64,000 nt of DNA from Psychromonas aquimarina ATCC BAA-1526 (GCF_000428725.1 NZ_AUAM01000022.1:1-64000), one strand, 5' to 3'. Positions 8,470 through 17,151 are shown, counted from the first letter of the stretch. Numbers and translations: made by a program. Notes: generated by a model not told the origin, from the sequence alone.

Positions 8470-8733
8470 TATACCCGTTAACAATCAAAATGCATTTATC
8501 AGTCACCCGCTCGGATACCAAGACAAGGCGCAGTATGATGACAATGGCAGGCCCTTGTCGAATGCTGCAACGCAGTATTGGTTTTCGAGCGAGTGACCTG
8601 CGGGGCAAGCCGAGAGGCAAACATCTTCGTTGTTGTGAAGTCTCGATTTAACCCGTTAGATCTTTACCTTCACGCCTAGAAGCTGTTCACCTCTCGACTT
8701 GCTGATTTTTGCATCTTGAATGATAACGGGTAT
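8470..8733. mobile_element. MITE-like palindromic element, copy 2, with a nested insert
   Basis: This copy has the same ends and internal sequence as the element at 4302-4463, but it is 264 bp long because about 103 extra bases lie at 8503-8605. The insert begins TCACCCGCTCG and carries the near-complement CGAGCGAGTGA (8586-8596) near its other end. It interrupts the inverted repeat that is continuous in copy 1. Copy 2 therefore looks like a second palindromic element inside the first. A 61-codon frame at 8466-8651 lies within it and is not a gene. Confidence 0.8.
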
Positions 8734-8761
8734 CAGAGTATCTGTTACTTTAATTTGACAT

Positions 8762-8788
8762 AAAAAGCCTCATTTTGAGGCTTTTTTT
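8762..8788 (+). terminator. Terminator of the ccoNOQP operon
   Basis: The stem AAAAAGCCTCA/TGAGGCTTTTT with a 3-nt loop is followed by T residues. It lies about 300 bp beyond ccoP because the palindromic element sits between gene and terminator. Confidence 0.9.
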
Positions 8789-8860
8789 ATAGCCTTCACA
8801 ATTTGTAAATGCTATGTTAAATTCCCTTAAATTTGCAATCTATCTCTTTATAGGCATTTC

Positions 8861-9337
8861 ATGAACACAACTAAAAATAAAAGCTGGTTTAAACAATTCT
8901 GGCCGTGGTTTTTAATCATTTTACCGATGACTGCCGTTGTCGGCGCTACCAGCCTTTTATTTACCGCAATAGATAATAAACCGGATATGGTTGTTGATGA
9001 TTATTATTCAGAAGGCAAAGCAATTAATGAAGACCGAACACTGCTGAACAATGCTAAAAAACGCAATATCGGGGCAGATGTTGAGCATCATGATAAACAG
9101 CTTATTGTTAAATTAACCGGCATTGACAGTAAAACACCGATTAACTTTTCATTACACCACTCAACCTTAGCCGCCAGAGACGTCTCGCAGTTATTAACAG
9201 CCGATGCTGCCGGCAGCTTCCGTTTTGAATCAGAGAATGACCTTAACGGCAAGTGGATGCTGCGCATTGAACCCTTTGATAAAAGCTGGCGCTTACAGAA
9301 ATCCATTGTACTGCCGACAGAAAACTTCAGCCTGTAA
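8861..9337 (+). CDS. ccoH: FixH/CcoH family cbb3 assembly protein
   Basis: This 158-residue inner-membrane protein has one N-terminal transmembrane segment (about 14-36), then the family signature PDMVVDDYYSEGKAIN, in which DYY-x-EGK is the conserved core. CcoH/FixH is a late assembly factor that binds cbb3 oxidase. The stop codon overlaps the ccoI start by one base. The gene opens the ccoH-ccoI-ccoS-TauE/SafE operon, separated from ccoNOQP by a terminator. Confidence 0.9.
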   Translation: MNTTKNKSWFKQFWPWFLIILPMTAVVGATSLLFTAIDNKPDMVVDDYYSEGKAINEDRTLLNNAKKRNIGADVEHHDKQLIVKLTGIDSKTPINFSLHHSTLAARDVSQLLTADAAGSFRFESENDLNGKWMLRIEPFDKSWRLQKSIVLPTENFSL

Positions 9338-11730
9338 TGGAAAAGAACATTAACTGCTTTCACTGCGGCGAGCCGAATCCCGTTGACAGTAACTTCCGGG
9401 TTACCATCAAGGGAATTTCACAAGCTATGTGCTGTCCCGGCTGCGAAGCCGTCGCACAGACCATTGTTGACAGCGGTTTAACCTCCTATTACGACCACCG
9501 CAGCGAAAATGCAGAAAAAGTCACTTCGCTGGTGCCCGAAGAGCTGCAGCAGCTGCAGCACTATGATATCGAGCAGATTCAGGAAGATTTTGTCAGTCAG
9601 GACAACAGCAGCAGCGAAATCACCCTTACCGTTGAGGGGATCACCTGCGCAGCCTGTGCCTGGTTAATCGAAAAGCAGCTGCGTTTTTTACCTGGGCTTA
9701 ACTTTATTAATGTCAATACCACACTTAATAGAGCGGTTATAAAATGGGATAAACAGCAGCTTAAACTCAGCCGAATTCTTACCGAGATCCAGAAAGTCGG
9801 TTACAAAGCTTATCCTTTTCAAGTTAATAAGCAGGAAGCCTTTTATACCCGGCAGGCTAAATCCTATCTGCGCCGTTTAGGCCTTGCCGGTCTGGCAACC
9901 ATGCAGGTTATGATGTTTGCCATCGCCCTGTACTCGGATTTTTTCTCCGGGATGGAAGAGGAGTTTATCCATTACTTCCGCTGGGTCAGCCTTATTCTAG
10001 CAACCCCGGTCCTGTTATATAGTGCACAGCCTTTTTATGCCAATGCCTGGCGTAATATTCGCAATAAAACCTTAGGTATGGATATCCCTATTTCAATTGC
10101 TTTATTAGGGGCTTACAGTGCATCAGCTTATGCAACTCTGGTCGGGCGCGGCGAAGTCTACTTCGAATCGGTTTCCATGTTCACCTTTCTGCTGCTGCTG
10201 GGGCGTTTATTAGAGCTTAGAGCAAGACGTAAAGCCTCAGAAACCAGCAGTAATTTATTACGCCTGTTACCGTCGATGGCGGCCTTGATTGAAGATGTAA
10301 ATAAACCGCAGCAGCAAAGTCTTATTCCGGCGAAAACACTCAATGCCGGTCAGATTATTTTAGTTAAACCAGGTGAAACTCTGCCTGTTGACGGCGTTAT
10401 TATTGACGGTTTAAGTAATATTGAAGAATCTATGCTCACCGGCGAACACCTGCCTGTCAGTAAAGGTATCAATGCCCCGGTCTTTGCCGGTACGGTTAAT
10501 GTGACCAGCCCGCTGCTGATACGCGTTGAAAAAGCGGCTGGTAATACCTTAATCGCCGATATTATTCATCTGCAGGATAACGCCCAGCTTAATAAGCCCA
10601 GAGTTGAAATTGTTGCTGATATTGTATCCCGCTACTTTGTCGGCGGCCTGCTGATTGTGGCGTCACTGACCTATATCAGCTGGAGTCTTATTGATCCGGA
10701 TCAGGCGTTCTGGATAACCCTTTCGGTGTTAGTCGCAACCTGCCCCTGTGCCTTATCTTTAGCAACACCAACCGCATTAACCTGCGCTACCGCCCAGCTT
10801 AATAAACAGGGCATCTTAATTAAAAAACACCATGTTTTAGAGACAGTTAACAAAGTTGACCATATGGTTTTTGATAAAACCGGCACCTTAACAAAAGGCA
10901 ATTTTTTACTGCTTAATACCCGAGTCTACGCAGACTATTCTGTACAGCAGTGTATTGATATAGCATCGCAGTTAGAGCAGATATCCGAGCATCCGATTTC
11001 TTTAGCATTTAAAGAACAGCAGCAGAACAGTGTTGTTTTAACGAATGTTCTTAATAAACCCGGTCACGGCCTGCAGGCTGATTACCAGAAAAAGCAGGTA
11101 AGACTTGGTCATGCTCTGTTTTGTGAAGTTGAAAAACCAGTCGACAGTAAGGAACTGCTCATTTATCTAACCCTGGATAAGCAGCTGGTTGCGGTCTTTG
11201 AATTAGGTGATCAGCTCCGCAGCAGTGCACCGCAGATGCTTGATTACTGCTCTCAGAAAAACATTAAAAGCACCATGCTCACCGGTGATATTTCAGCGAA
11301 AAGTGAAGAAGTATGTTGTTTATTAAAAATCGACAACTTAGTTAAAGGTGTCACCCCGCAGGGTAAACTTGAGCATCTGCACAAGCTGCAGACAGAGCAT
11401 AATGTCATGATGATCGGTGACGGTATTAATGACGCACCGGTATTAGCAGGTGCGCATGTTTCGGTGGCATTAGCCGGCGGTACAGATATCGCCAAAAACA
11501 GTGCAGATGTTATTTTATTAGGTGAAGACTTAAACAAACTTAAAATACTGCGCCAGACAGCGCAGAAGACAACCCGTATCATTAAGGAAAACCTCGGCTG
11601 GGCCAGCGGGTATAATCTGATCATAGTACCGCTGGCCGTTATGGGGCATGTTCCTCCCTATATAGCCGTGTTAGGCATGTCTTTCAGCTCTTTGATCGTT
11701 GTGACTAATTCGCTGCGCCTGTTAAAATAA
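9337..11730 (+). CDS. ccoI: Copper-exporting P1B-type ATPase for cbb3 assembly
   Basis: This 797-residue ATPase moves Cu+ to the periplasmic side for insertion into CcoN. The N-terminus has a CcoI-type cysteine-rich region (C7/C10 and MCCPGC near 41-46), then a heavy-metal domain with C104-A-A-C107. Eight membrane helices follow, with the CPC ion-binding motif in ATCPCALSLATP. The cytoplasmic part has the phosphorylation site FDKTGTLT, an HP motif (EHPIS) and the hinge GDGINDAP. Translation is coupled to ccoH (TAATG). Length and motifs agree with the CcoI/FixI/CtpA group. Confidence 0.95.
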   Translation: MEKNINCFHCGEPNPVDSNFRVTIKGISQAMCCPGCEAVAQTIVDSGLTSYYDHRSENAEKVTSLVPEELQQLQHYDIEQIQEDFVSQDNSSSEITLTVEGITCAACAWLIEKQLRFLPGLNFINVNTTLNRAVIKWDKQQLKLSRILTEIQKVGYKAYPFQVNKQEAFYTRQAKSYLRRLGLAGLATMQVMMFAIALYSDFFSGMEEEFIHYFRWVSLILATPVLLYSAQPFYANAWRNIRNKTLGMDIPISIALLGAYSASAYATLVGRGEVYFESVSMFTFLLLLGRLLELRARRKASETSSNLLRLLPSMAALIEDVNKPQQQSLIPAKTLNAGQIILVKPGETLPVDGVIIDGLSNIEESMLTGEHLPVSKGINAPVFAGTVNVTSPLLIRVEKAAGNTLIADIIHLQDNAQLNKPRVEIVADIVSRYFVGGLLIVASLTYISWSLIDPDQAFWITLSVLVATCPCALSLATPTALTCATAQLNKQGILIKKHHVLETVNKVDHMVFDKTGTLTKGNFLLLNTRVYADYSVQQCIDIASQLEQISEHPISLAFKEQQQNSVVLTNVLNKPGHGLQADYQKKQVRLGHALFCEVEKPVDSKELLIYLTLDKQLVAVFELGDQLRSSAPQMLDYCSQKNIKSTMLTGDISAKSEEVCCLLKIDNLVKGVTPQGKLEHLHKLQTEHNVMMIGDGINDAPVLAGAHVSVALAGGTDIAKNSADVILLGEDLNKLKILRQTAQKTTRIIKENLGWASGYNLIIVPLAVMGHVPPYIAVLGMSFSSLIVVTNSLRLLK

Positions 11731-11789
11731 GCTGACTGAATAATAGACTCATTAAGTTCAGCTGATAATTACTCTTAAAGGTTAATAAA

Positions 11790-11999
11790 ATGAGCATCAT
11801 TTATGTATTAATCCCCATTGCCATGGTATTTGTCGCCATCGCCGTTGCGGTATTCTTCTGGTCTGTAAAATCAAACCAGTATGATGATTTAGATCGCGAA
11901 GGTATTAATATTTTGTTCGATGAAGAGATGCGCGAAAATACAGATAACAAAACAGCACAGGCAGAAAAAAAACCGGTAGAAAAAAATGCTGATCAATGA
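11790..11999 (+). CDS. ccoS: cbb3-type oxidase assembly protein CcoS
   Basis: This 69-residue protein has one transmembrane helix (about 4-25) and the CcoS signature FFWSVKSNQYDDLDREG..ILFDEE. CcoS is needed for cofactor insertion into cbb3 oxidase. It overlaps the next gene by 14 nt. The lysine-rich tail is longer than in some homologues but within family range. Confidence 0.93.
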   Translation: MSIIYVLIPIAMVFVAIAVAVFFWSVKSNQYDDLDREGINILFDEEMRENTDNKTAQAEKKPVEKNADQ

Positions 12000-12669
12000 T
12001 TTTACAGCGGCCCTGCTGATCGGTTTATTAGGTGCAGGACATTGTTTAGGCATGTGCTCAGGGATTGCCAGTGCAATAACATTTTCCGTCAAAAAAGAGC
12101 AGAGCAGACAGTCTTCGCTGTTATCTTTGTTTTTATACAACCTGGGAAGAGTAAGCAGTTACTCTCTTGCCGGAGCACTATTTGCGGCAAGCAGCGGCGC
12201 GCTTATTGTTTTCTTTGGCGGTAAAGAAGCCTTAGTTTATCTGCGTATGCTGGCTGCCGTACTGATGCTCTTCTTAGCATTATATGTAGCACGCATCTGG
12301 TTTGGTTTGATAAAGCTTGAACAGGCCGGACAGTTTATCTGGAAGTTTATAAAACCGGCAGCCCAGCTCTTTATCCCCTTAAAACACCCGCTGTTTGCTT
12401 TTCCGCTGGGTTTTTTATGGGGCTGGTTACCCTGCGGTTTAGTGTATTCAACCTTATCCTGGGCGGCCAGCAGCGGCTCGACCAGCCATGGTTTTATTAT
12501 TATGCTTGGATTCGGCCTGGGCACACTACCAGCCATGCTCACCGTCGGTACACTGAGCCACCAGTTAAAAGGTTTTCTTAACCACCACCTGTTTCGGTAC
12601 GGCAGCGGCCTATTACTTGCCGTATTTGCAGTACATACCTTTTATATCGCACTCAAACAGTTAGGCTGA
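11986..12669 (+). CDS. TauE/SafE-like membrane protein of the cbb3 assembly cluster
   Basis: This 227-residue protein has about six hydrophobic segments and begins with the motif LLGAGHCLGMCSG, which places two cysteines and a histidine in the first helix. It matches the sulfite-exporter TauE/SafE-like group found directly after ccoS in many gammaproteobacteria, where a role in copper or heme supply is suspected. It overlaps ccoS by 14 nt. Its last 20 or so codons (GSGLLLAVFAVHTFYIALKQ) are repeated twice more downstream, in frame with this gene across the stop codon (12670-12921), a very unusual arrangement. Confidence 0.87.
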   Translation: MLINDFTAALLIGLLGAGHCLGMCSGIASAITFSVKKEQSRQSSLLSLFLYNLGRVSSYSLAGALFAASSGALIVFFGGKEALVYLRMLAAVLMLFLALYVARIWFGLIKLEQAGQFIWKFIKPAAQLFIPLKHPLFAFPLGFLWGWLPCGLVYSTLSWAASSGSTSHGFIIMLGFGLGTLPAMLTVGTLSHQLKGFLNHHLFRYGSGLLLAVFAVHTFYIALKQLG

Positions 12670-12921
12670 ATAATCGCTTGTGAAATAAAACACTTATTAA
12701 CCAGCAGCATAGATTTGTTCCGCTACGGCAGCGGCCTATTACTTGCCGTATTTGCAGTACATACCTTTTATATCGCACTCAAACAGTTAGGCTGAATAAT
12801 CGCTTGTGAAATAAAACACTTATTAACCAGCAGCATAGATTTGTTCCGCTACGGCAGCGACTTATTATTAGCTGTTTTTGCGATGCATACCTTTTATATC
12901 GCGCTTAAACAGTTAGGCTGA
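12599..12921 (+). repeat. Tandem repeats of the 3' end of the TauE/SafE-like gene (period 126 bp)
   Basis: The last 70 or so bases of the gene plus about 56 bases of spacer recur at exact 126-bp intervals, with stop codons at 12667, 12793 and 12919. Because 126 is a multiple of three, each copy is in frame with the gene and open from the previous stop codon. Copies 1 and 2 are identical over the distal part. Copy 3 differs mostly at third codon positions (for example CTA/TTA and GTA/GTT), with GGC to GAC and GTA to ATG as amino acid changes. The LFRY codons of copies 2 and 3 differ synonymously from the gene. Copies 2 and 3 are gene-tail fragments with no start codon. Confidence 0.9.
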
Positions 12922-13006
12922 ATAATCGTTCATAAAATAAAACGCTATATCCGTTGTCTTTTCTGCTAATCAACTTTTTAAAAATAAGCACCTTTAAGTC
13001 TCCCTC

Positions 13007-13222
13007 AGCACTGCTTTTGCTCATGAAAAGTGGAAACGTATACAACCCCAGGAGCAAAAAATCGCCTGTGCAGAATTTATGTCCAGCCTTTCAACAATTG
13101 TTCTAAAAACAGACACAGCAGTGCAGGCTTTTATTTTTTTAACCGGCGCCTCGTCACTGCAGGCAATAATGCGTCTCATTAACGCGATTATCGCTTTAAA
13201 ACCGCATACAGTAAGGGGTTAA
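13007..13222 (+). pseudogene. Open stretch of unknown origin, possible gene remnant
   Basis: Between the tail repeats and fnr a frame is open for about 70 codons without an early start codon. It reads STAFAHEKWKRIQPQEQ at the front and ends at the TAA before 13223. The front resembles the end of a signal peptide and the start of a mature protein, but I recognise no family. No ribosome-binding site is present. It may be decayed coding sequence or chance. Confidence 0.3.
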
Positions 13223-13328
13223 CAAGGTTTTAACATACCTGCACAGCACACAATTTTTAACGTAAAAATGTCTGCAGCCGCCACAAATCTTTAGAAAGTA
13301 TTCAAAGCGACTTCAATTAATGCTAATA

Positions 13329-13342
13329 TTGATTTAAATCAA
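13329..13342 (+). promoter_or_regulatory. FNR box upstream of fnr
   Basis: The palindrome TTGATTTAAATCAA matches the FNR consensus TTGAT-N4-ATCAA at every position. It lies 19 bp before the fnr start codon, so bound FNR would block transcription or translation initiation. This suggests negative autoregulation. Confidence 0.88.
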
Positions 13343-13361
13343 AACTGGAAATATAAGAACT

Positions 13362-14105
13362 ATGGAAAAAAGCATTACTAATCGTGTGCAAAACGGCGGT
13401 TGTGCAATTCGTTGCCAAGACTGTAGTATCAGTCAATTATGTATCCCTTACTCTCTTAATGAAACTGAATTAGATCGTTTAGATAATATTATTGATCGTA
13501 AAAAACCCATTCAAAAAGGTCAGGAGATATTCAAAGCCGGCCAGGAAATGAAATGCCTTTACGCAATTCGCTCCGGCACCCTGAAGTCTTATACGATCAC
13601 AGAGCAGGGTGATGAACAGATCACAGCTTTTCATCTTGCCGGTGACCTAGTTGGTTTTGACGGTATCAGTTCAGGCACACACCCGAGTTTTGCACAGGCA
13701 CTTGAAACAGCAATGATCTGTGAAATTCCATACGATACTCTCGATAGTTTATCTACAACGATGCCGAAATTAAGACAGCAGATTTTACGCCTGATGAGCG
13801 CAGAAATTGTCGGTGATCAGAATATGATTTTACTGCTTTCCAAGAAAAATGCCGAAGAACGTCTTGCTTCTTTTATCCATAACCTGTCAGTTCGTTTTTC
13901 AGCTCGCGGATTTTCTCCCCGCGAATTTCGTTTATCAATGACACGCGGTGATATCGGCAATTATTTAGGTCTGACCGTTGAGACTATCAGCCGTCTTTTA
14001 GGACGCTTCCAAAAAAGCAATATGATTGCAGTAAAAGGCAAATACATCAGTATCTTAGATGAAGAACAGCTAGCAGAACTAGCAGGTGCTAACAAAAAAG
14101 ATTGA
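13362..14105 (+). CDS. fnr: Oxygen-sensing regulator FNR (EtrA/FNR family)
   Basis: This 247-residue CRP-family regulator is active without oxygen. The four [4Fe-4S] ligands are C18, C21, C27 and C120, and C14 is also present as in E. coli. The cyclic-nucleotide-type beta roll covers about 40-150. The C-terminal helix-turn-helix has the FNR recognition residues E207, S210 and R211 ([10 protein letters not shown]). The gene lies beside cbb3 oxidase genes, which FNR often controls, and beside uspE, as in enterobacteria and vibrios. A perfect FNR box precedes it. Confidence 0.97.
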   Translation: MEKSITNRVQNGGCAIRCQDCSISQLCIPYSLNETELDRLDNIIDRKKPIQKGQEIFKAGQEMKCLYAIRSGTLKSYTITEQGDEQITAFHLAGDLVGFDGISSGTHPSFAQALETAMICEIPYDTLDSLSTTMPKLRQQILRLMSAEIVGDQNMILLLSKKNAEERLASFIHNLSVRFSARGFSPREFRLSMTRGDIGNYLGLTVETISRLLGRFQKSNMIAVKGKYISILDEEQLAELAGANKKD

Positions 14106-14141
14106 TATGCAGCACTGTTATTAACATCCCCTCCGGCAAAT

Positions 14142-14165
14142 AGCCTTTTCCGTGATGAAAAGGCT
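14142..14165 (+). terminator. Terminator of fnr
   Basis: The stem AGCCTTTTC/GAAAAGGCT with a 6-nt loop lies 36 nt after the fnr stop codon and is followed by a moderately T-rich stretch. Confidence 0.7.
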
Positions 14166-14227
14166 GTCAGTTTTAACTCTTCTGATCTAAATTATATATA
14201 TCTTCAGTAGTTTATTGGGAGTTTGTT

Positions 14228-15163
14228 ATGCTTAAGTATCAAAACATCTTAGTTTTCATTGATCCAACCCAAGAGTCTCAGCCCGCTTTTGACCGGGCAG
14301 CGACAATTGCCCGGAAAGAGAAAGGGGCAAAAATAACGCTGTTTTTATGCTGCTATGATCTCAGTTATGAAATGACATCATTAAGCTCTGCTGAAGAGCG
14401 TCAGGCAATGCAGAATATCGTAGTCAAAGAAAACAAAGAATGGCTGCTGGCACTCGCTCAACCGTATCAGGAAAAAGGCTTAAATATTGACTGCCTGGTC
14501 CGCTGGCATAACCGCCCTTTCCAGGCGGCAATTCTTGAAGTATTACAAAATAAACATGACTTAGTAATTAAATCGACCCACCAGCATTCCAAATTAAGTG
14601 CGATTTTATTTACTCCTACCGACTGGAATTTATTACGCAAATGCCCTGTCCCCGTCTTACTGGTTAAAAACCACGAATGGCCTGAAAACGGCAACATTCT
14701 CTGTGCTATCGACTGTAAAAGTATTCAGGACGAAGATCATCATAAACTTAATATACAGATTTTAAGCGAAGCTAAAGCCATTGCGGAAATGATTGAAGCT
14801 AATATTCATATCGTTAACGCTTTCCCCAGTCCGCCGATGAATATCATGCTGGAACTGCCCGAGTTTGATCCGATTAATTACGAAGACGGATTAAAAAAAT
14901 TCCACCAGAAAACCTTAAATGAATATGCCGAGTCTCATCAAATTTTAGCGCCGCGAACCCACTTAAGACAAGGGTTACCTGAAGACGTGATTAGTGATAT
15001 TGCTAATGAGATAGATGCTGAACTGGTTATTTTAGGCTCTGTCGGCCGCTCCGGCTTAAGCGCCACTTTATTAGGGCACACCGCAGAACAGGTTATCGAC
15101 AGCTTAAACTGTGATTTACTTGCTTTAAAACCAGAAGGTTTTATAAGCCCCATTAAACTATAA
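14228..15163 (+). CDS. uspE: Universal stress protein E (two Usp domains)
   Basis: This 311-residue cytoplasmic protein has two universal stress protein domains (about 1-150 and 155-306). The first starts YQNILVFIDPT, and the second ends with GSVGRSGLSATLLGHTAEQ, an ATP-binding-type G-2X-G-9X-G(S/T) loop. UspE is involved in stress resistance and aggregation or motility in E. coli. Gene order fnr-uspE is conserved in gammaproteobacteria. Confidence 0.93.
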   Translation: MLKYQNILVFIDPTQESQPAFDRAATIARKEKGAKITLFLCCYDLSYEMTSLSSAEERQAMQNIVVKENKEWLLALAQPYQEKGLNIDCLVRWHNRPFQAAILEVLQNKHDLVIKSTHQHSKLSAILFTPTDWNLLRKCPVPVLLVKNHEWPENGNILCAIDCKSIQDEDHHKLNIQILSEAKAIAEMIEANIHIVNAFPSPPMNIMLELPEFDPINYEDGLKKFHQKTLNEYAESHQILAPRTHLRQGLPEDVISDIANEIDAELVILGSVGRSGLSATLLGHTAEQVIDSLNCDLLALKPEGFISPIKL

Positions 15164-15208
15164 ATAAGCACGGGTAATTCCGCTGCTTACTTACTAAAAG
15201 AGAGAAAT

Positions 15209-15673
15209 ATGAACCGATTAGCAGCCGGGGATAAAGCCCCCCTATTTACACTACAAGACGACCAGGACAACAGTGTTTCATTAGCCGATTTAAGCGGAAA
15301 AAAAGTATTAGTGTATTTTTACCCGAAAGCTTTAACGCCTGGTTGTACCACTCAGGCCTGCAGTTTACGTGACGCAAAAGCGGAGCTTACAGAGCTTAAT
15401 ACCCTGGTGTACGGTATCAGCCCGGATCCGGTGAAAAAGCTGGCACGTTTTGTTGATAAAAAAGAGCTTAACTTCCCGTTATTATCCGATGAAGACCATG
15501 CGGTTGCCGATGCATTCGGCGTCTGGGGAGAAAAGAAGTTCATGGGTAAAGTATATGACGGTATCCACCGTATCAGTTTTTTAATTGACGAGCAGGGTAA
15601 TATTGAAAAAGTCTTTGATAAGTTTAAAACCAAAGACCATCATCAGGTTGTTCTTGATTATCTGCAGGGTTAA
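15209..15673 (+). CDS. bcp: Thioredoxin-dependent peroxiredoxin Bcp
   Basis: This 154-residue atypical peroxiredoxin reduces hydrogen peroxide and organic peroxides with electrons from thioredoxin. The peroxidatic cysteine lies in KALTPGCTTQACSLRD, and the second cysteine five residues on is the resolving one in this subfamily. An AGAGA ribosome-binding site precedes the ATG. It is convergent with the perM-like gene, and the two share a terminator hairpin. Confidence 0.95.
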   Translation: MNRLAAGDKAPLFTLQDDQDNSVSLADLSGKKVLVYFYPKALTPGCTTQACSLRDAKAELTELNTLVYGISPDPVKKLARFVDKKELNFPLLSDEDHAVADAFGVWGEKKFMGKVYDGIHRISFLIDEQGNIEKVFDKFKTKDHHQVVLDYLQG

Positions 15674-15686
15674 CCTCTAGTTTTTG

Positions 15687-15707
15687 AAAAGGGCCATGCG
15701 CCCTTTT
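15687..15707. terminator. Bidirectional terminator between bcp and the PerM-like gene
   Basis: The stem AAAAGGGC/GCCCTTTT with a 5-nt loop has A and T runs on both sides and so can serve both converging genes. It overlaps the last codon of the minus-strand gene. Confidence 0.85.
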
Positions 15708-16785
15708 ATTCTACCTTTTCAGTATCTTCAGTCTGCATCTGATGGCTTGGCCAGGCATTTAATACCGCTTTCACTAAAGTAGCTAAAGGAATCGCAAAAA
15801 AGACGCCCCAGAATCCCCATAAACCGCCGAATATCAGTACCGACATAATAATTACAACCGGGTGCAGATTAACCGCTTCGGAAAACAAAATAGGAACAAT
15901 CAGATTACCGTCCAGTACCTGTATCACCCCGTAGGCAACCATCAGATAGGCAAACTGAGGTGTAAGCCCCCACTGAAACAGTGCCACAACGGCAACGGGC
16001 ACGGTAACAGCTGCCGCTCCAATGTAGGGAATTAATACCGACAAACCGACTAATACTGCCAGCAGCGCTGAATATCTAAGATCTAGAAAAAAGAAAACAA
16101 AATAGGTCGCGACACCAACAATAAAAATTTCAATTACCTTACCGCGAATATAATTCATTATCTGGTCGTTCATTTCCAACCAGACCTGATTCGCTAACTT
16201 TCTATTTTTAGGAAGAAAACGCACAACACTTGCGATTAACACCTCTTTATCTTTAAGCAGAAAAACCATCATTAACGGTACTAAAATCGCATAAACAATT
16301 AATGCGGCAATATTCAGCAGCGAAGCAAATGACTGCGACAGCAGAAAACCGCCGCTGTCTAACAAATAATTTCGCAGATTATCAACAATATGCGAGACGG
16401 TCACCGGATCTATCGCATCCGGATACTGGCTGGGCAGAGTTAACAGGTATGCTTGTGATTCATTAAACATGGCCGGCAGATCACGAATTAAAGCGGCTCC
16501 CTGTTTAAATACCGTCGGCAACAGGCCTAAAAAAGCAAAAATGGCTATAGATATAAATACCAGCATCACAATCAGTGTCGCAACCGTACGGTTAATCTTA
16601 AAACGCATCAGATAGTTAATCGGCCAGTCAAGTAAGTAAGCAAGTACTAACGCGACAAATAACGGCACTAAGATACTGCCGAAGAAATAAAAAACTAAAA
16701 AAGCACTGATCAGTAATAAAAAAAGCACGCTCAAATTCGGATCTGAAAAGCGGTTTTTATACCACTCAGCTAGCTGTCTAAACAT
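15706..16785 (-). CDS. AI-2E/PerM-family membrane permease
   Basis: This 359-residue protein has the AI-2E transporter pattern: hydrophobic pairs near 18-55 and 60-85, a cytoplasmic middle region, and a C-terminal cluster of helices with the family motif LIPYIGAAAVTVPVAVVALFQ split by short loops. Family members include PerM/YfgO and TqsA. The substrate cannot be deduced. It follows the TusA-like gene by 16 nt and lies near bcp and bepA, the same neighbourhood as yfgO in enterobacteria. Confidence 0.87.
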   Translation of the reverse strand: MFRQLAEWYKNRFSDPNLSVLFLLLISAFLVFYFFGSILVPLFVALVLAYLLDWPINYLMRFKINRTVATLIVMLVFISIAIFAFLGLLPTVFKQGAALIRDLPAMFNESQAYLLTLPSQYPDAIDPVTVSHIVDNLRNYLLDSGGFLLSQSFASLLNIAALIVYAILVPLMMVFLLKDKEVLIASVVRFLPKNRKLANQVWLEMNDQIMNYIRGKVIEIFIVGVATYFVFFFLDLRYSALLAVLVGLSVLIPYIGAAAVTVPVAVVALFQWGLTPQFAYLMVAYGVIQVLDGNLIVPILFSEAVNLHPVVIIMSVLIFGGLWGFWGVFFAIPLATLVKAVLNAWPSHQMQTEDTEKVE

Positions 16786-16801
16786 ATAATTAATAACACC
16801 T

Positions 16802-17035
16802 TTAGTTTGATTTTTGTGCTTTGATCTGCATAATCAGAGACACTTGGCTATCCGATCTATTTATCGAATATAAATAAGATTTTTTATCAAGATAGCGAAT
16901 AATATCCTGCATCGCAGGCTCACTAGAGAATAACAGATGCAGTGACTTGTCTGAATGATGCTCATGCAGCAGATGACGTTTTAAGGTTACCAGCGACATC
17001 GGGCATTGTTTACTTCGTAAATCTAAAGTTTCCAT
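16802..17035 (-). CDS. TusA-like sulfurtransferase (SirA/YeeD fold)
   Basis: This 77-residue protein has the TusA signature near the N-terminus, LDLRSKQCPMSLVTLKR, in which C12 would carry persulfide sulfur. It is shorter and more diverged than canonical TusA, so it may be a paralogue with another acceptor. It is cotranscribed with the PerM-like gene. Confidence 0.8.
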   Translation of the reverse strand: METLDLRSKQCPMSLVTLKRHLLHEHHSDKSLHLLFSSEPAMQDIIRYLDKKSYLYSINRSDSQVSLIMQIKAQKSN

Positions 17036-17065
17036 CGGACCTGATTAAATAGGGTAACAGTACAG

Positions 17066-17151
17066 GATTATTACCTTCACAGCTATACCAGACATTCATC
17101 ACTACAGTGATTATTACCTTTACAGCTATATAAGACAATCATCGCTTGCAA
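17066..17151. repeat. Short tandem duplication (2 x 43 bp)
   Basis: The segment beginning GATTATTACC is followed directly by a second copy with a few substitutions. It lies in the spacer between the TusA-like gene and bepA. No function is visible, though it may duplicate promoter sequence. Confidence 0.7.

Noticed and set aside
8466-8651. 61-codon open frame on the plus strand after ccoP
   Set aside because: It lies wholly inside the palindromic repeat element and resembles no protein.
12599-12921. Regular repeats with spacers that could be read as a short CRISPR array
   Set aside because: The repeat is a copy of the preceding gene's 3' end and the first two spacers are identical, not unique.
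16860-17060. Possible autonomous small RNA in the TusA-bepA spacer
   Set aside because: No promoter plus terminator pair was seen; only a 43-bp tandem duplication is present.
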